From assembly GCA_002794775.1 (NCBI GenBank), contig NBAY01000008.1:248001-312000 (forward strand): a stretch of DNA of 64,000 bases, in the 5' to 3' direction. The notes beneath the pieces are model-generated. The model was not told the DNA's origin, ran no database searches, and worked only from the letters and a program-made list of their open reading frames with translations. The translations under genes were made by a program, and so were the position numbers. The first letter of the stretch is position 1, and each line of letters starts with the position of its first letter. This document shows, piece by piece, positions 43,539-55,615 of the stretch. This stretch comes from Porodaedalea pini (Eukaryota > Basidiomycota > Agaricomycetes > Hymenochaetales > Hymenochaetaceae).

Positions 43539-45399
43539 ATGATGGCTGCCCCTACACTCATCAGAAAATCTTCGCGTTCCAAAATCGAGGCGACGACCAA
43601 CGGCAAGGTAGCCACAACCAGCAAGCCTACGGCAGCGAAGGGCAAGGCTGCAGAGGCAAACGGCAAGGCTAACGGTACCAAGAAAAAACGTTCTATCACC
43701 CCGGAGCCTGAGGACGAGGAAGAAGAGGAGAAAAAGCAGCCCACCAAGCGTGCAAAGGGTACGCCCTTGGAACGTTCCGGGACAGGATCGACGGACGAAG
43801 AAGTCAGGGAAATCAACGTTGGTTTGAAGAAGACTGTCCTCGAGACAAAAAAGGGCGCGGTAGATAAAAAGAAGACGACGGAGAAAGGGAAGAAAAATGC
43901 GAAGGCAGCAGGCACGAAGAACACGACCGTGAAGAAGGCGGCCCACACCGTAACAAATGCCCTCCCTACGCCTCCTGAGCACTCACGTCCGGCAAACCAA
44001 ATTTTTGTCTGGGGGGCAGGTAACTTTGGCCAGTTCGGTATGGGTCCCGAACACCTCGACGAATTTGACAAGCCGAAGAAGAATACGTGGATCGAGAAGA
44101 AAATGGAGGACGGGGTACTTGGTGGAGAGGATGCTGGTATTGAATTCGTCGCTGCAGGCGGCTTGCACACGATGTTTATTGACGAGAAGGGGACGGTCAG
44201 TGACCTTCCGATCCTCCGCGATATTTGGCTGATTTTACTCTAGATTTGGTCCTGTGGCGTCAATGATGACGCAGCCTTGGGACGTATAACGAAGGATGTG
44301 CCAAATCCTGAGAAAGATGGTGAAATCATGGATGTCGACATTCTCTCCTCCTTCCCTTATCCTCTCCAAAGTCTTGTGGACGAAGATTTCCGTGCCGTCT
44401 CAATCGCTGCTGGAGATAGCATATGCGCTGCCATCAGCGATCAAGGAGAACTGCGTGTTTGGGGCTCCTTCCGGGTACGCATAGCTTGGTTAGGATTCCT
44501 TCTATCGCCCTCTCATATGTTCCTTTCAGGCAAATGAGGGCTCGCTTGGCTTCTCTAATGGCTCAAAATTCCAATACCTTCCCGCACCTATACTTAATTT
44601 ACCGAAAGACGAGAAAGTCGCATCTGTGGCTGCGGGCAACAATCACCTCGTGGTTCTAACTACGTACGGTAACATCTACACCTGGGGTGCGGGTGAGCAA
44701 GGCCAACTTGGGCGTAAAATCCTCGAGCGGCGCAAAATTCACGGCACGACACCCGAGAAAGTGACATTGAAGTCACGTTCGCTCAAAGCCGTCGCAGTTG
44801 GAGCAGGTAATTATGCATCTTTTGCAGTCGACGAGAATGGTGGCGTATGGGGCTGGGGCCTTAACAGCATGGGTCAGACCGGCTCTGGCTATGAAGACGA
44901 GGACGACACTATCGTTCCGCAACCACAACGAATTGATAAACTTAGTCCAGACGCACTTGGCAATGGAGCGCGTATCACTCGTATTGCGGGTGGTGAGCAC
45001 CATACGCTCTTCCTCGCTTCTGACGGGCGAGTCTTCGCGTGCGGCCGTGCGAACGGCGGCCAGCTCGGCCTTCCCGTAGGTCACGCTGCGTTCGGCGTGG
45101 AAGGCCATGAAGACTTTGTGGCAACCCCGACACATATACCGTTCCCTGATCCCGAGACGGAGGATCCCGTAATCCATATATCCGCAGGAATCCACGCCAA
45201 CTTCGCCGTAACCGCTGCAGGTGCATTGTATGCATGGGGTGAAGGCAATCAGGGTGAATTGGGTATCGGTGTTGACATGGAAGCGAAGACGCCGACCGTT
45301 GTCGTTCGCAAGGAAGGTGGCTCATGGAAGGCGATCGCTGCAGAGTGTGGTGGCCAGCATAGTCTCGGTCTTTTCAGGAAGAAAGTGACGAAAACCTGA
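43539..45399 (+). CDS. Ran guanine-nucleotide exchange factor RCC1 (Prp20/Pim1)
   Basis: RCC1 loads GTP on Ran at chromatin and so sets the direction of nuclear transport and spindle assembly. The C-terminal ~430 residues form a seven-bladed propeller with repeats such as FVWGAGNFGQFGMG, IWSCGVNDDAALG, YTWGAGEQGQLG, WGWGLNSMGQTGSG, FACGRANGGQLGLP, YAWGEGNQGELGIG and CGGQHSLGLF. The N-terminal ~145 residues are very Lys-rich with several potential nuclear signals (TKKKRS, PTKRAKG) and probably bind DNA or nucleosomes. Two introns (about 44199-44244 and 44476-44529). The start MMAAPTLIRKS at 43539 is preferred because upstream codons are poorly conserved in character and include a GTG/ATG-poor leader. 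About 580 residues. Confidence 0.92.
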
Positions 45400-45764
45400 T
45401 GACGGATATTCAAATTGCGATCTACCTTCTTCATTTGCATAGACATTCAACGACTTCGGAAAAGCCGCACGTGCGGCAATATTCTATCATCAAGCTTATT
45501 TCCGTGCATTAACTGTCGTCTGCTTTTTTTTTTTCTGCATTGCCCTTCAGTATTTGCTATTTGTATCTTTCATTGTTGCAATTGTCTCTAATAGGATTCC
45601 GGACAGTAGACGGATGAATAAAGAAACATACACTACATTGACCATGTGCAAAAAGACGAAGAGCCCCAAAACGACAGGAAAAATCCTACAGTGCTCTTCA
45701 TATGTATGTATCAGTCAGGCTGGCGGAGAAACGTTTAGTAAGGACTCTAAAATACTACTGAAAA
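45400..45764. other. Convergent intergenic region
   Basis: 3' ends of RCC1 and the oxygenase meet here. A T-rich tract (45520-45535) is the only notable feature. Confidence 0.5.
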
Positions 45765-47143
45765 TTAGACTTGCCGTTGTACAATATACTGCTCAGTCGT
45801 GACTGGCTCATACTTCTTCGCCTTGTCGGGCCCGTAGCAGTTCGGCAGGCAGTCAATGAGTGCGCCGCCATTCGGGTTGCAAAAGAACGCAATAGACTGG
45901 CGAGCAGGCGTGATCTGCTCACTCGCGTTGATCTGCTTCCCGGGAGGTGCAACGACACGGTGAAGCGTCGAGCGTAGAATATCGTTTGACCAACGGCTCA
46001 GCAGGTCACCGACATTGATTACGATTGTGCCGGGCTGTGTTGAAAGTACAGACGTGCAATAGATCAGAAAATCAAAAGGCTTGAAGTATGAGACGGCTTA
46101 CGACGGGAGGAGCAGCTTGAAATCTGCCGGATGCGGGTTTTGCACTTCTAATCCTCCGACCTTATATGTTACTGAATTCTAAACAGCATAGATAAACAGC
46201 ATCTGTTGAGCGACTCACAGAGTCCTGGAACAGGAGCGTCAACGTTCCATAGTCTGTGCAAGCACATCAGTGTCCCGCATAGATGGCTACAAAACAAAGA
46301 TGTCTACGAACCTGAATGCGCCCCAGCCCTTGCCTGACCATCTTGGCGGAGAATCTCGGTTTTGATAGGAGGGTACGAGAGGAGCCGAAGATTATGATAT
46401 TGCTCGTAGATCTTGTCGTCGAAAAATCTCTCATTCAAGCCAAGCCCGAGGGCGATAGAGCTCATTACTGTCACATGAAGTTCATGACATGTCTGTTCAA
46501 GCAATACATTCAAAATTATTCGATAGTCTCCAGCTGTGTAGTGCGCATCACCTGGAAGAATTTCAACATAGTCTCCTTGAATCCGGGGCAGTCGGGCTCC
46601 TGAGGCCATCGATTCTTCCAGACTGCGTCCCAGTCACGGCCGATCTCCATACTCTCTTTACAATCCGGAGCTTTGGAACGCATGGCAGCAATCTCAGCGG
46701 CGTCCTTGGATTGCGTTACGCGCTCCCGGCCTTGCTGAACATACCCGCGATTTGCGCGCGGGTCTTCCCATGCAAGCTTTGCCTTGACATCAGCAGGCAT
46801 TTTGAAGAAAGCAGCACTCTGAGGATCTCATTAGTGCAATGGACTGGGATCCTTAGAACGACGGAAAATTCGAAGAACGGACCTTCTCATAGACGTTCTT
46901 GATCAGTGGGTCCGGAATCCCGTGGTTTAGTATATAAATGAAGCCAGCTTCCTTGAACCCATCTACAATGGCATTGGCGGTTTCTTGCTTCTGAACAGGT
47001 GAGGTCGCACTCTGGTAGCGGCTAAAATCGATAATTGGGATGCGGAAAACCGGCGCGTGTGTTGCTAGCCCTCGGAACGCGCACTGCAACGTCCAGCGGC
47101 GGCTGATACTGGTACTTGCGCGAGCGGTGGAAGATATGAGCAT
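45765..47143 (-). CDS. 2-oxoglutarate/Fe(II)-dependent dioxygenase (isopenicillin-N-synthase-like)
   Basis: An oxidase of the DIOX_N plus 2OG-FeII_Oxy architecture. N-terminal domain: FRIPIIDFSRYQ, EAGFIYILNHGIP. Core: HSDYGTLTLLFQD with the HxD iron ligands, GGLEVQNPHPADF, GTIVINVGDLLSRWSNDILR, STLHRVV with the third iron ligand His, and RQSIAFF with the 2-oxoglutarate-binding Arg-x-Ser. About 350 residues and roughly six introns. The substrate is unknown; the family includes enzymes of secondary metabolism and detoxification. The start is uncertain: Met at 47143 (MLISSTARAS) continues in frame, but an upstream exon starting at about 47178 is possible. Confidence 0.82.
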
Positions 47144-47389
47144 GACTGAGATTGTCGCACGAGACGGAGGCAGACATGACTCTGTACGGCAGACTTTTAA
47201 ATAGGAACGCGTTATCGAGAAGCACATTAATATTAGCCACGTGCGGACTTCTTATCTGGCTCTCAGACACCGGCACTGCAGCAAATACTAGCCAAACTAT
47301 GTAGCCGTGCAATAAGTTCACCATGCATATACGTAGCTGTGACCTAGACATAGAGGCGGTATACAATTTATATATGGATGTTCACAATT

Positions 47390-48436
47390 TCAAATATCTT
47401 TGGGCTTTTGGATCTTCAAGCTGAAGTCAATGTGTTGCACGGACTGATGCACCGCGCTGGTGCTCAGGATGTCGATATCTGAACATTCAGCGTGAGCACA
47501 AACCCAGAGAATTCCAACTACTATACTCACCGTTGATCGCGCGTTCTTGCAGGTTCGACTCAGTGATGTTCCCACTCGTCTCGAACAGGAACCTCCGCTT
47601 GCCAGCCCACTTCTCCTTCAGCCTCCTTACCACACTAACCAGTTCCTGTCCCTCAATATTATCGAGCATAACAACGTCTGCGCCCGCTTCAATTGCCTCT
47701 TCTGCTTCCTTCTCGTTGCCTACCTCTACGTCGAGCAAGAGGCTGAAGCCACCCGCTGCACGCGCCTGTGCGATGGCAGCGGATATAGAGCCGCAGCTCC
47801 AGACGTGATTATCCTTGAGCATGATCATGCTTGAGAGGTCGTGTCGGTGCGGATCAACACCACCGACTCGCATTCCGTATTTCTCAACAAGCCGGAATCC
47901 TGGAGTGGTTTTGCGAGTACCGGCGACGATACCTGTATAGCCATACCCGCGCGCACTATCCAAGATACGTTTTGATCTGCAAGAGAAGTCAGATACAAAT
48001 ATAAACTGAAGAAATGAACATAAATACCTCGTTGCAATCCCGCTGCAACGCGCAATGAGGTTGAGCGCGACACGCTCACCTAGAAGGAGGAACCGTGCCT
48101 TTCCGCGCACAGTCGCTACATGTTTTACGGGGTCGAACTCTTCGCCTTCTTGCATATGCCATTCCACTCTATGAATGTGTTGATAAACTTGGTTGTATTC
48201 TTCGTTTACGGAGATGCTCACTTGCATCCGAGCTGCTCAAAGATCTCAGTGAAGAAAGGCACGCCCGCGAGAACGGCACGGTGCGCGCCCTTGCCGAATA
48301 GGAAGGCCTCGCGCTCGACGTCGCCGACGACAAAGCCACCGTAGTCAAAAGATGGTGTATCTTCTGCGAGCCAGGCAGTCACTTGTGGCTTCCAGCTCGG
48401 AGGTAGTAGGTGTGCATAGTTTGGCTTGCTCGACAT
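47390..48436 (-). CDS. BNA6: Quinolinate phosphoribosyltransferase (nicotinate-nucleotide pyrophosphorylase)
   Basis: Converts quinolinate and PRPP to nicotinate mononucleotide in de novo NAD synthesis from tryptophan. Motifs: [118 protein letters not shown] and [17 protein letters not shown], with an [20 protein letters not shown] tail. These contain the basic residues that bind quinolinate and phosphate. About 300 residues, three introns. The start [16 protein letters not shown] gives the usual length. It shares a 217-bp divergent promoter with the IQGAP gene. Confidence 0.93.
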
Positions 48437-48653
48437 CGTACGTTGACAAGTGGCATTCGCGACCGACTGTATGCGCTTATGTACTCCAATTTGCCTTTTT
48501 TGATTAAAAGCCGTCCCCCTATTAGTTCAGAGGGCGGCGCTATTACATGCGTTCAAGTGACACTAGTACTGAGTTCATTGTTCCCGGCATAGACGATAAA
48601 CCCTTGACGAGCCAGCGATAGAGCCGGCGCCGTTCACGGAGTCGCTATCGCAA
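48437..48653. promoter_or_regulatory. Bidirectional promoter of BNA6 and the IQGAP gene
   Basis: 217 bp between divergent start codons. No TATA box or other clear motif was recognised. Confidence 0.45.
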
Positions 48654-51600
48654 ATGGATCGCTCAAACTCTGTTTCCTCGACATCGTCCTCGACGTCGCG
48701 GCACGGCTCGGAACCCTTTGCATACCAGACTCGCATCCTCGAGCGCACATCGTCAGGCACGCGTCCGCAGGCTGCCCTCCCTAAGAATGGAGTGCTTTCA
48801 TCAACGAACTCGGGTAGCAGACGCTGGAAGCCCTCGCACCGCGCCGGCACGAGCGTCGATTCCGTACGCGGCAAGTGGGAGGAGCGTGCACGCGCGGACG
48901 CTGTATTCAACAGCCCGAGTCCTTCGCGTAGTAGTTTCAGCACAGATGAACTACAATCGACTGCACCTTCCTCACCCGTTACCAATGAAGCACTGGCTGA
49001 GAGTCGCCCGTCGCCGTCACGCTCGTCAAGTTCGGCCGGTTTCAGCATGAGCAGAACGGGGCCTGCGACGCCCCCGTCGCTCATCAAGCGTCACACGATG
49101 CCTGAGCCAATTTTCGCATCACCGCTGTCGCCGAACACAACAGGTATCAGCGTTGTCTCTCCTGAGCCTTCGTCATTCTCATCTGCGTCGACGACGCCTA
49201 CAAACCGCATACGCTTTCCTGTGTCGGGTCCATCTGTCGCGTCGGTCCGCCAGAAGTTCAATGCTAACGCGGATCCGGGACCGAGCACTGACACCACCAG
49301 TGGACTTAGTGCTTCGAGCTCGCGGTCACGACGATCTGTTGACTTCGACTCAATCATGAAGGATTCGCGAATTGCTACAGTCCCCGAAACTTCAGCGGAG
49401 TCTCTTCCTTCTTCAGTAGAGAGCAGCCCGAGACGTTTACGACCAACTTCTTTGTATGGCGCTCCCCACTTTTCATCGCTTTCAAGGCAGGATCCAGTAG
49501 CTTCGCCGTCATTGGACAGATTCACCCGTTCCTCCACTCCTGATAGTCCTCGTGTCTCTTCTACAGACAGGTTTACCAGACAGCCCACTGCAACTCCACC
49601 ATCTCCAGATAAGGCTACTCGGCAAGATTCTGTCGATGTTGGTAGAAAGACTTCCTTTCCTGAATTTCAGCAGGACACGCCAATCGCCCCTTCATCTCCA
49701 GACAAGTCTACTTGGTCAAAGCCCATAACTCTTCCAAGAAGAAACTCCGTAAAAGACTCGCCTTTTCTGCGCCCTTCTTCTCCTGCCTCTGATGGCGTCC
49801 CTTCAGCCGCTAAGTCAACGGCACATACATACCGCCCACCACCTGCTTCTCCTTCATCATTTGCGAACTCTCCCTCAGTCATGTCACCGACACCTTACCG
49901 GAGCTCTTATATGGCGAATAAGAAAGCAGGCATGTATGGTGATGGGCTGTCTATTGGACGGAAACTCGGTCGTCACTTACCACGTATTGCAAGTGGAGAT
50001 GTGTACGAGGAACCCGAATTCGAACCTCAGCCAGAGGCTTTGTCGGAATGGAAGCTACCGGCAAATCCTGAGAAAACCTCGTCTAGTACAAATTCAGAGA
50101 AGTCACCAGAGCTGAACTTGCAGCTCAGTAGGCTGGAGCGGCGGGAGAAGCGTCTGCGGGAGTGGAAACTTGAAATGGATAGCAAGCCTTCGACGCCAAC
50201 CAAGGGGAATGCCTATAGCCCGGGGCGCGAGTCATTCGCCGTACCACATACATCCGACGCAGTACCGCAATCCGCTGACGATGTTGCGGGTGTGCCAGGG
50301 CGCAAGCGACTTTCACGCGATGTCCTGGCGCCTCCGCAGACACCTCTTGGTGCTCCCATGCCACTCCCGTCATCACGCCTTGGCATACGCAGCGGGCTCT
50401 GGGAGGACCAGCAGCGCCATTCGTTGCGTGCTTATGAATATCTTTGTCACGTCGGGGAGGCGCAGCAGTGGATCGAGGGCTGCCTGGGTGAAGAGCTCGG
50501 CTTTGGTGTGGTAGAGATGGAGGAGAGTTTGCGGAATGGTGTCGTTTTGGCCAAGCTCGCGCGCGTTTTTCTCGGAGAGGCAGTCGTGAGGAGGATCTTT
50601 GAAGTGGGTTTATAAATCCACAAACAGAGTTCTACTTAGTACTGACACTCCTTGCAGGCGCCCAAACTGAATTATCGACAGACCGACAATATCAATCATT
50701 TCTTCCATTTCATTCGTCACGTTGGTCTACCAGAGGTACTTCCTTTCTGTCTCGTCAACCGTCGTGTTGTTCATTACTTCCATACAGTGTTTCATTTTCG
50801 AAACAACTGATCTTTACAACAAGAAGAACATCCCAAAGGTCATTTATTGCATCCATGCTCTGAGGAAAGTCTAATAAATTCACTTTTTGGTTCATTGAAC
50901 TGACTTCCTATGTTAGTCATCTTCTTGCACGTCGAGGTTTAGCAGAGCGCATAGGGAACCTTCTAGGTCAACTGAAATTCTCCGATGATCAATTGCAACG
51001 CACAGAGAAAGGCTTAAAGGATGCTGGCGTCCCTATGCCAAATTTCGGTGACATTAGTCGTGAGCTTGCCAAAGAGATAAATGAAGAACCCGAGGTGGAG
51101 GTTGAAACGGAAGAAGAACGTAAGCCCACGAAATATCCATAAAATGAACTGCTTTGACTCATAAGAAAAATGTGCAGGCCGTGACCGGGAGCTTCTTGAA
51201 AACGAAGTATCTATTATAGGCCTTCAGTCGTCTTTGCGAGGCTTCTTGGTCCGAAAGGAACATGCTACGCATCTGGCTCGCATCCGACTCGCAGAGCGAT
51301 ACATTGTTAGATTCCAGGCTCGATGCCGAGGTCTTGCGACTCGGCAGCGAATCCGCGACGCACGTAACCAGCAGGCAGACCTTATTCCCTGGGCCTTGGC
51401 TATTCAGGCGAACGCACGAGGTATCATTGCTCGGAGAGCCTGGCAGCAACGTCTGGCGCGTGTTCGAGCTGTGACGCAATGCATTATCAAAGTGCAGGCA
51501 CAGTCACGCGGCGTACTGCAACGCCGTCGGTTTGCTCGGCTTAAGGCAGCACTTGTTAAGAGCAAGGTCTCTGTGCTCAAGTTACAGGCCCTCGCTCGTG

Positions 51601-54600
51601 CGAGGCTGGTGAAGAAGAGTCATCAACAGGTGCAGAAGATACTAGGGCAGACGAAAACAATGCGGGGCGTTGTTGGACTGCAGGCGGCAGCCCGAGCCGT
51701 ACTGGTGCAGCGCAAGATAGCGGAACGTATAAGAGCGTTGAAGAACGTAGAGAAAGACATCATCCAGCTACAAGCGCATGTGCGTGGCGTGGTTGTGCGC
51801 TGGAGAGTAGGCGCACAACTAGCCAAGCTCGACGATGCGACAGATGTAGTTGTCCGCATCCAGGCTGCTGCTCGTAGTTTCCTGGCGCGAAAACGGCTGC
51901 TCAACCTCATCCGTGGTCTCAGGCGAGCCACATCGTCAGTTGTCTCCATCCAGGCGCTTGCGCGCGCGAACCTACAACGCAAACAGCACAGGGCGCTGAA
52001 CAAAGCGCTTGCGGAAGTGAAGGTTATCACAGTTGTGGGATCCCTGCAAGCGCTCGCACGTGCTGCTCTTGTCAGAAATAGACATCAGGAACAAAGCAAA
52101 AAGCTGGAGTTCTGTCAGCCGGATGTACTTGGTTTTCAGGCTGCTGCCCGAGGTGCACTTTTACGTCGAGATTTCCTTGCTTGGCGAGACCATCTGCGGA
52201 ATAGCCAGGCGGAGGCGACACACCTTCAGGCACTTTTCAGAGGCATGCTTGAGCGCCGAAGGTTCACGGAGAAGATGAAATACTACCGCGAGAACCTGGA
52301 GAAGGTAATCAAAATCCAGTCGCTGTACCGCGCCAAAGAGACTCGTGACCAATACCGCCAGCTAACTCTCGGGCGAAACGTAAATGTGGGCACCATCAAG
52401 AACTTCGTGCACCTACTTGACGACTCGGAGGCGGATTTTGAGGACGAAATCGAAGTCGAACGCCTGCGGAAACGCGTCGTGCAGAACATCCGAGCGAACC
52501 AAGCGCTCGAGACGGAAGTCACGGAGCTTGATGTGAAAATCGCTCTCGTTGTGCAGAATGTGAAAAGTTTTGAGGAACTCCTTAAGGCTCGCCGGCGGCA
52601 CGACAGTCTAGGCGCTCACGCGTCTCGTGCAAGCGTGCTCGCAGCCCACGGCGACCCATTTGCAGGGGCCAGCTCGCTCGATCACGAGTCGAAGCGGAAA
52701 TTGGAGCTCTATCAACAACTTTTCTATTTGCTGCAAACAAGAGGTGATTATCTGGGCAAGCTCTTTCATCAACTTGCGAAGGTCGATATATCCGACAAAA
52801 ATAAGAAGCTGGTGGAACGTGTCGTCCTGACGCTCTTCGGATATGGTCAAGATAGACGAGAAGAGTATCTATTACTCAAGCTTTTCCAGGTGAGTTGATT
52901 AATACGCTAACTGCTCGATCTGGCCTTACATTCGATTTCGTCTACAGAACTCGGTGAAGAGCGAGATTGCTATCGCACCTTCCGTAGAGTCGGCAATGCG
53001 AGAAATTCCTATGTATCTCTCAATTGCACTGCAGTACGGTCGACCAAAGCAGGTCACGTATGTCAGAGATACGCTGCAACCTCTCATTTGGGCAGTTGTC
53101 GATGGTGTCGTTAATGACGATAAGCTAGATCTCGAGACTGATCCTTGCATCGTGAGTATCATTGCTGCTTGCTTCTCACCTTACTTGTCTTAGCCTACTT
53201 TTCATTAGATTTACCGATCCAGGATCAACATTGAGGAGATGCGGACTGGTATGAAGAGTAACAAGCCGAAGGATGTTAATTACCGTGACGCAGTGATGGA
53301 TCCAGAGACTCGCAAGGTGTTCATCCAAAGTAAGTCTTGGAACGAGGTTCTCCCTGTTGCATCGGGCGTCTGACAATGTTCTCTAGATCTTCAGAAGCTG
53401 CATGCTCTTTCCAAGGACTTCGTCAACGCAATTGTTAGCTCGGCCAAGAAGATGCCCTACAGTATGCGCTATCTCGCCCGCGAGACCCTAGCAGGTCTTA
53501 AAGTAACACATTTTACTCAATACATTCTACCCCGCTCATACTTTTTGTAGGCCAAATTCCCCAATCAGGCGGACGAAGAGTATGCCATCCCTCTCGCGAA
53601 GCTTCTTTTCTACCGGTACATTAATCCTGCAATAGTGTGAGTCCTTAGTTTGCCTACCCGCTTTCTGAATTTACAAACACCGCAACTAGCGCTCCTGAGA
53701 CGTTTGACATTGTGCCGAATACAATTGACATTGCTTCGCGGAAGAATCTGGCACAGATATCAAAGATGCTCAACCAAATAGCGTCTGGCAAAGAGTTTGG
53801 GGAAGGAGACCCTTGCCTTCATCCTCTTGACAAATATGTTGCAGAGGCTATAAAGCAGTTAAGGACCTGGGTTTTTGAAGGTAAGCTCTATTTTGAGCTC
53901 AGACAAGTATCTTGTCTAATACCTCCTCAGTTGCGGATGTGCAGGATGCCGAGTCTCAGTATCACGCCAATGAGTTTCTGGATGTCGCAACGCAGCCGAA
54001 GCCTATCTACATCTCCCCCAATGAGGTATATTCAATGCACACATTGCTGTCACAACATCTCGATAGGCTGGCTCCCGCGAGAGACGATCTACTTCGAACC
54101 ATTCTCCTCGAACTAGGTGGTGTTCCAAACTTAGGGACCGAAGAACTCACTGTTGCACGTGATGCCGCTATCACTTTGGAGCTCACGAACCGATTTGCGA
54201 ATGTTAAAGGCGAGCTTGAAATAAATAATGTTCATTGCCGAGCTCACACTTACCCGAATCTTTTATAGATCCACATGCCGAGGAGAAAGCTCTTTGGGTA
54301 CAGGCGAAACGTGCCGTGCTGGCGATTCTCCGGGTACAACCTGCAAGGGATCTTGTCGAGTGTTTGATGCAACCCGTGTCTGAAGAGCATGAGATGTTCT
54401 GGGAGGACATTGTTGATCGCGAGCTGATGACCGATCATATGCGGCAGCGGCAGCGCCGAATGCCATCCACTACTGGAGCGGAGTCCGCCTATAGATTGGA
54501 TGATATCAGATCGTAAGGTTCTTTTTTTGCATGTATCGTCTCATGCTCTAATTAGCCTTGGTAGACTCACGTTCAAGGAAGTTAAAGCCCATGCGATCTA

Positions 54601-55289
54601 CTTCCTGTTGGAGTTAGAGAAGCAGGGAAAGGTGACCCGGGATGATGGGTATCAGGGTATCTTGAACGCTATTGCAGGAGACGTCCGTAGCAAGCATCGA
54701 AAGAGGCTACAGCGGCAGCAGGAACTGGCGAGCATGACCGAGGCTCTACAGCACCTAACTGAGCGAAAGAAATACTACGAAGAACAGATTAAGAGCTATA
54801 ACAACTATGTTGAAGCAGCGATGAATACTATGCAGAAGGGAAAGAGGTGAGCTTCTGTAGCTTCGATATAACAAAGCACGACCTGTGATTAATGCGGACA
54901 TGAACAGCAAAAAGCGGTTTGTTATGCCTTTCACCAAGCAATTCTTCCACTTGCGCGATTTGCAGAGGTCTGGGAAGTCGCCGCAGTTTGGTTCATTCAA
55001 ATACAGTGCCCAATATCTGTACGAAAAGGGGATACTTCTCTCTATCGACCAGTATTCGCCTCGTCAATTCGACCGCATTGACGTCGTCTTATCCTCGAAC
55101 AAAGCGGGTGCATTTGACATCGAGTTATACAATGCGAGCGTTGGTCCGTCTGCGCTTCTGGCGTCGACGGAAATTCGCATGGAGGATCTACTGCAGGCAC
55201 AGTTCGAGAACCGTGTTTCTTTTCCGCTTTTCGACGGCATGGCGAAGTTCAATCTCAATCTCCTGTTGTACCAAATTAACAAGAAGTGA
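48654..55289 (+). CDS. IQGAP-family cytokinesis scaffold (Iqg1/Rng2-like)
   Basis: Organises the actomyosin ring at cell division. Order: a ~570-residue Ser/Pro-rich disordered N-terminus; a calponin-homology domain (AYEYLCHVGEAQQWIEGCLG, NGVVLAKLARVF, TDNINHFFHFIRHVGLPE, FIFETTDLYNKKNIPKVIYC) that binds F-actin; and about 13 IQ-like repeats of 28-32 residues between 51200 and 52340. Each repeat has a core like LQAxARGxLxRR, where calmodulin/light chains bind. Then a coiled segment, a RasGAP-related domain (LLKLFQ to FYRYINPAIV) and the RasGAP_C domain (LTFKEVKAHAIYFLLELEKQ to FNLNLLLYQ). The catalytic arginine finger of true RasGAPs is not evident, as in other IQGAPs. About 14 introns, roughly 1,850 residues. 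The ATG at 48654 opens the frame. Confidence 0.92.
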
Positions 55290-55615
55290 GCATGCTCAGG
55301 ATTCGGATTGACCTTGTTAAACATGCTGACGACTACGCAAAGGTTTTACGTCTAAAGTATACTTACTGTCTTGATGTATCTCAATCTTTCCTTATTGGTT
55401 TTACTGTTGTGCCCAATAACTTGTCGTCATTCACTCACTTACTTTTCACTCGCTGATACTTGCACTGTATGGATAAACACATGGCTCATGTATCTATACC
55501 TGACGACCCCCACGAAAAGATACGTTTACGAATATTAAATATAATGTACAGACTTCTCGAGGTCTTCCGGACGTCTATTTACTTAAACTCATAAGCACTA
55601 GTCATTGCAGTCACT
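55290..55615. other. Convergent intergenic region
   Basis: I see no gene. 3' ends of the IQGAP gene and the MFS gene meet here. Confidence 0.5.

Noticed and set aside
43520..44170. Long minus-strand open frame antisense to RCC1, rich in Phe/Ser/Ala
   Set aside because: It is the mirror of the Lys/Glu-rich RCC1 N-terminus and has no independent homology.
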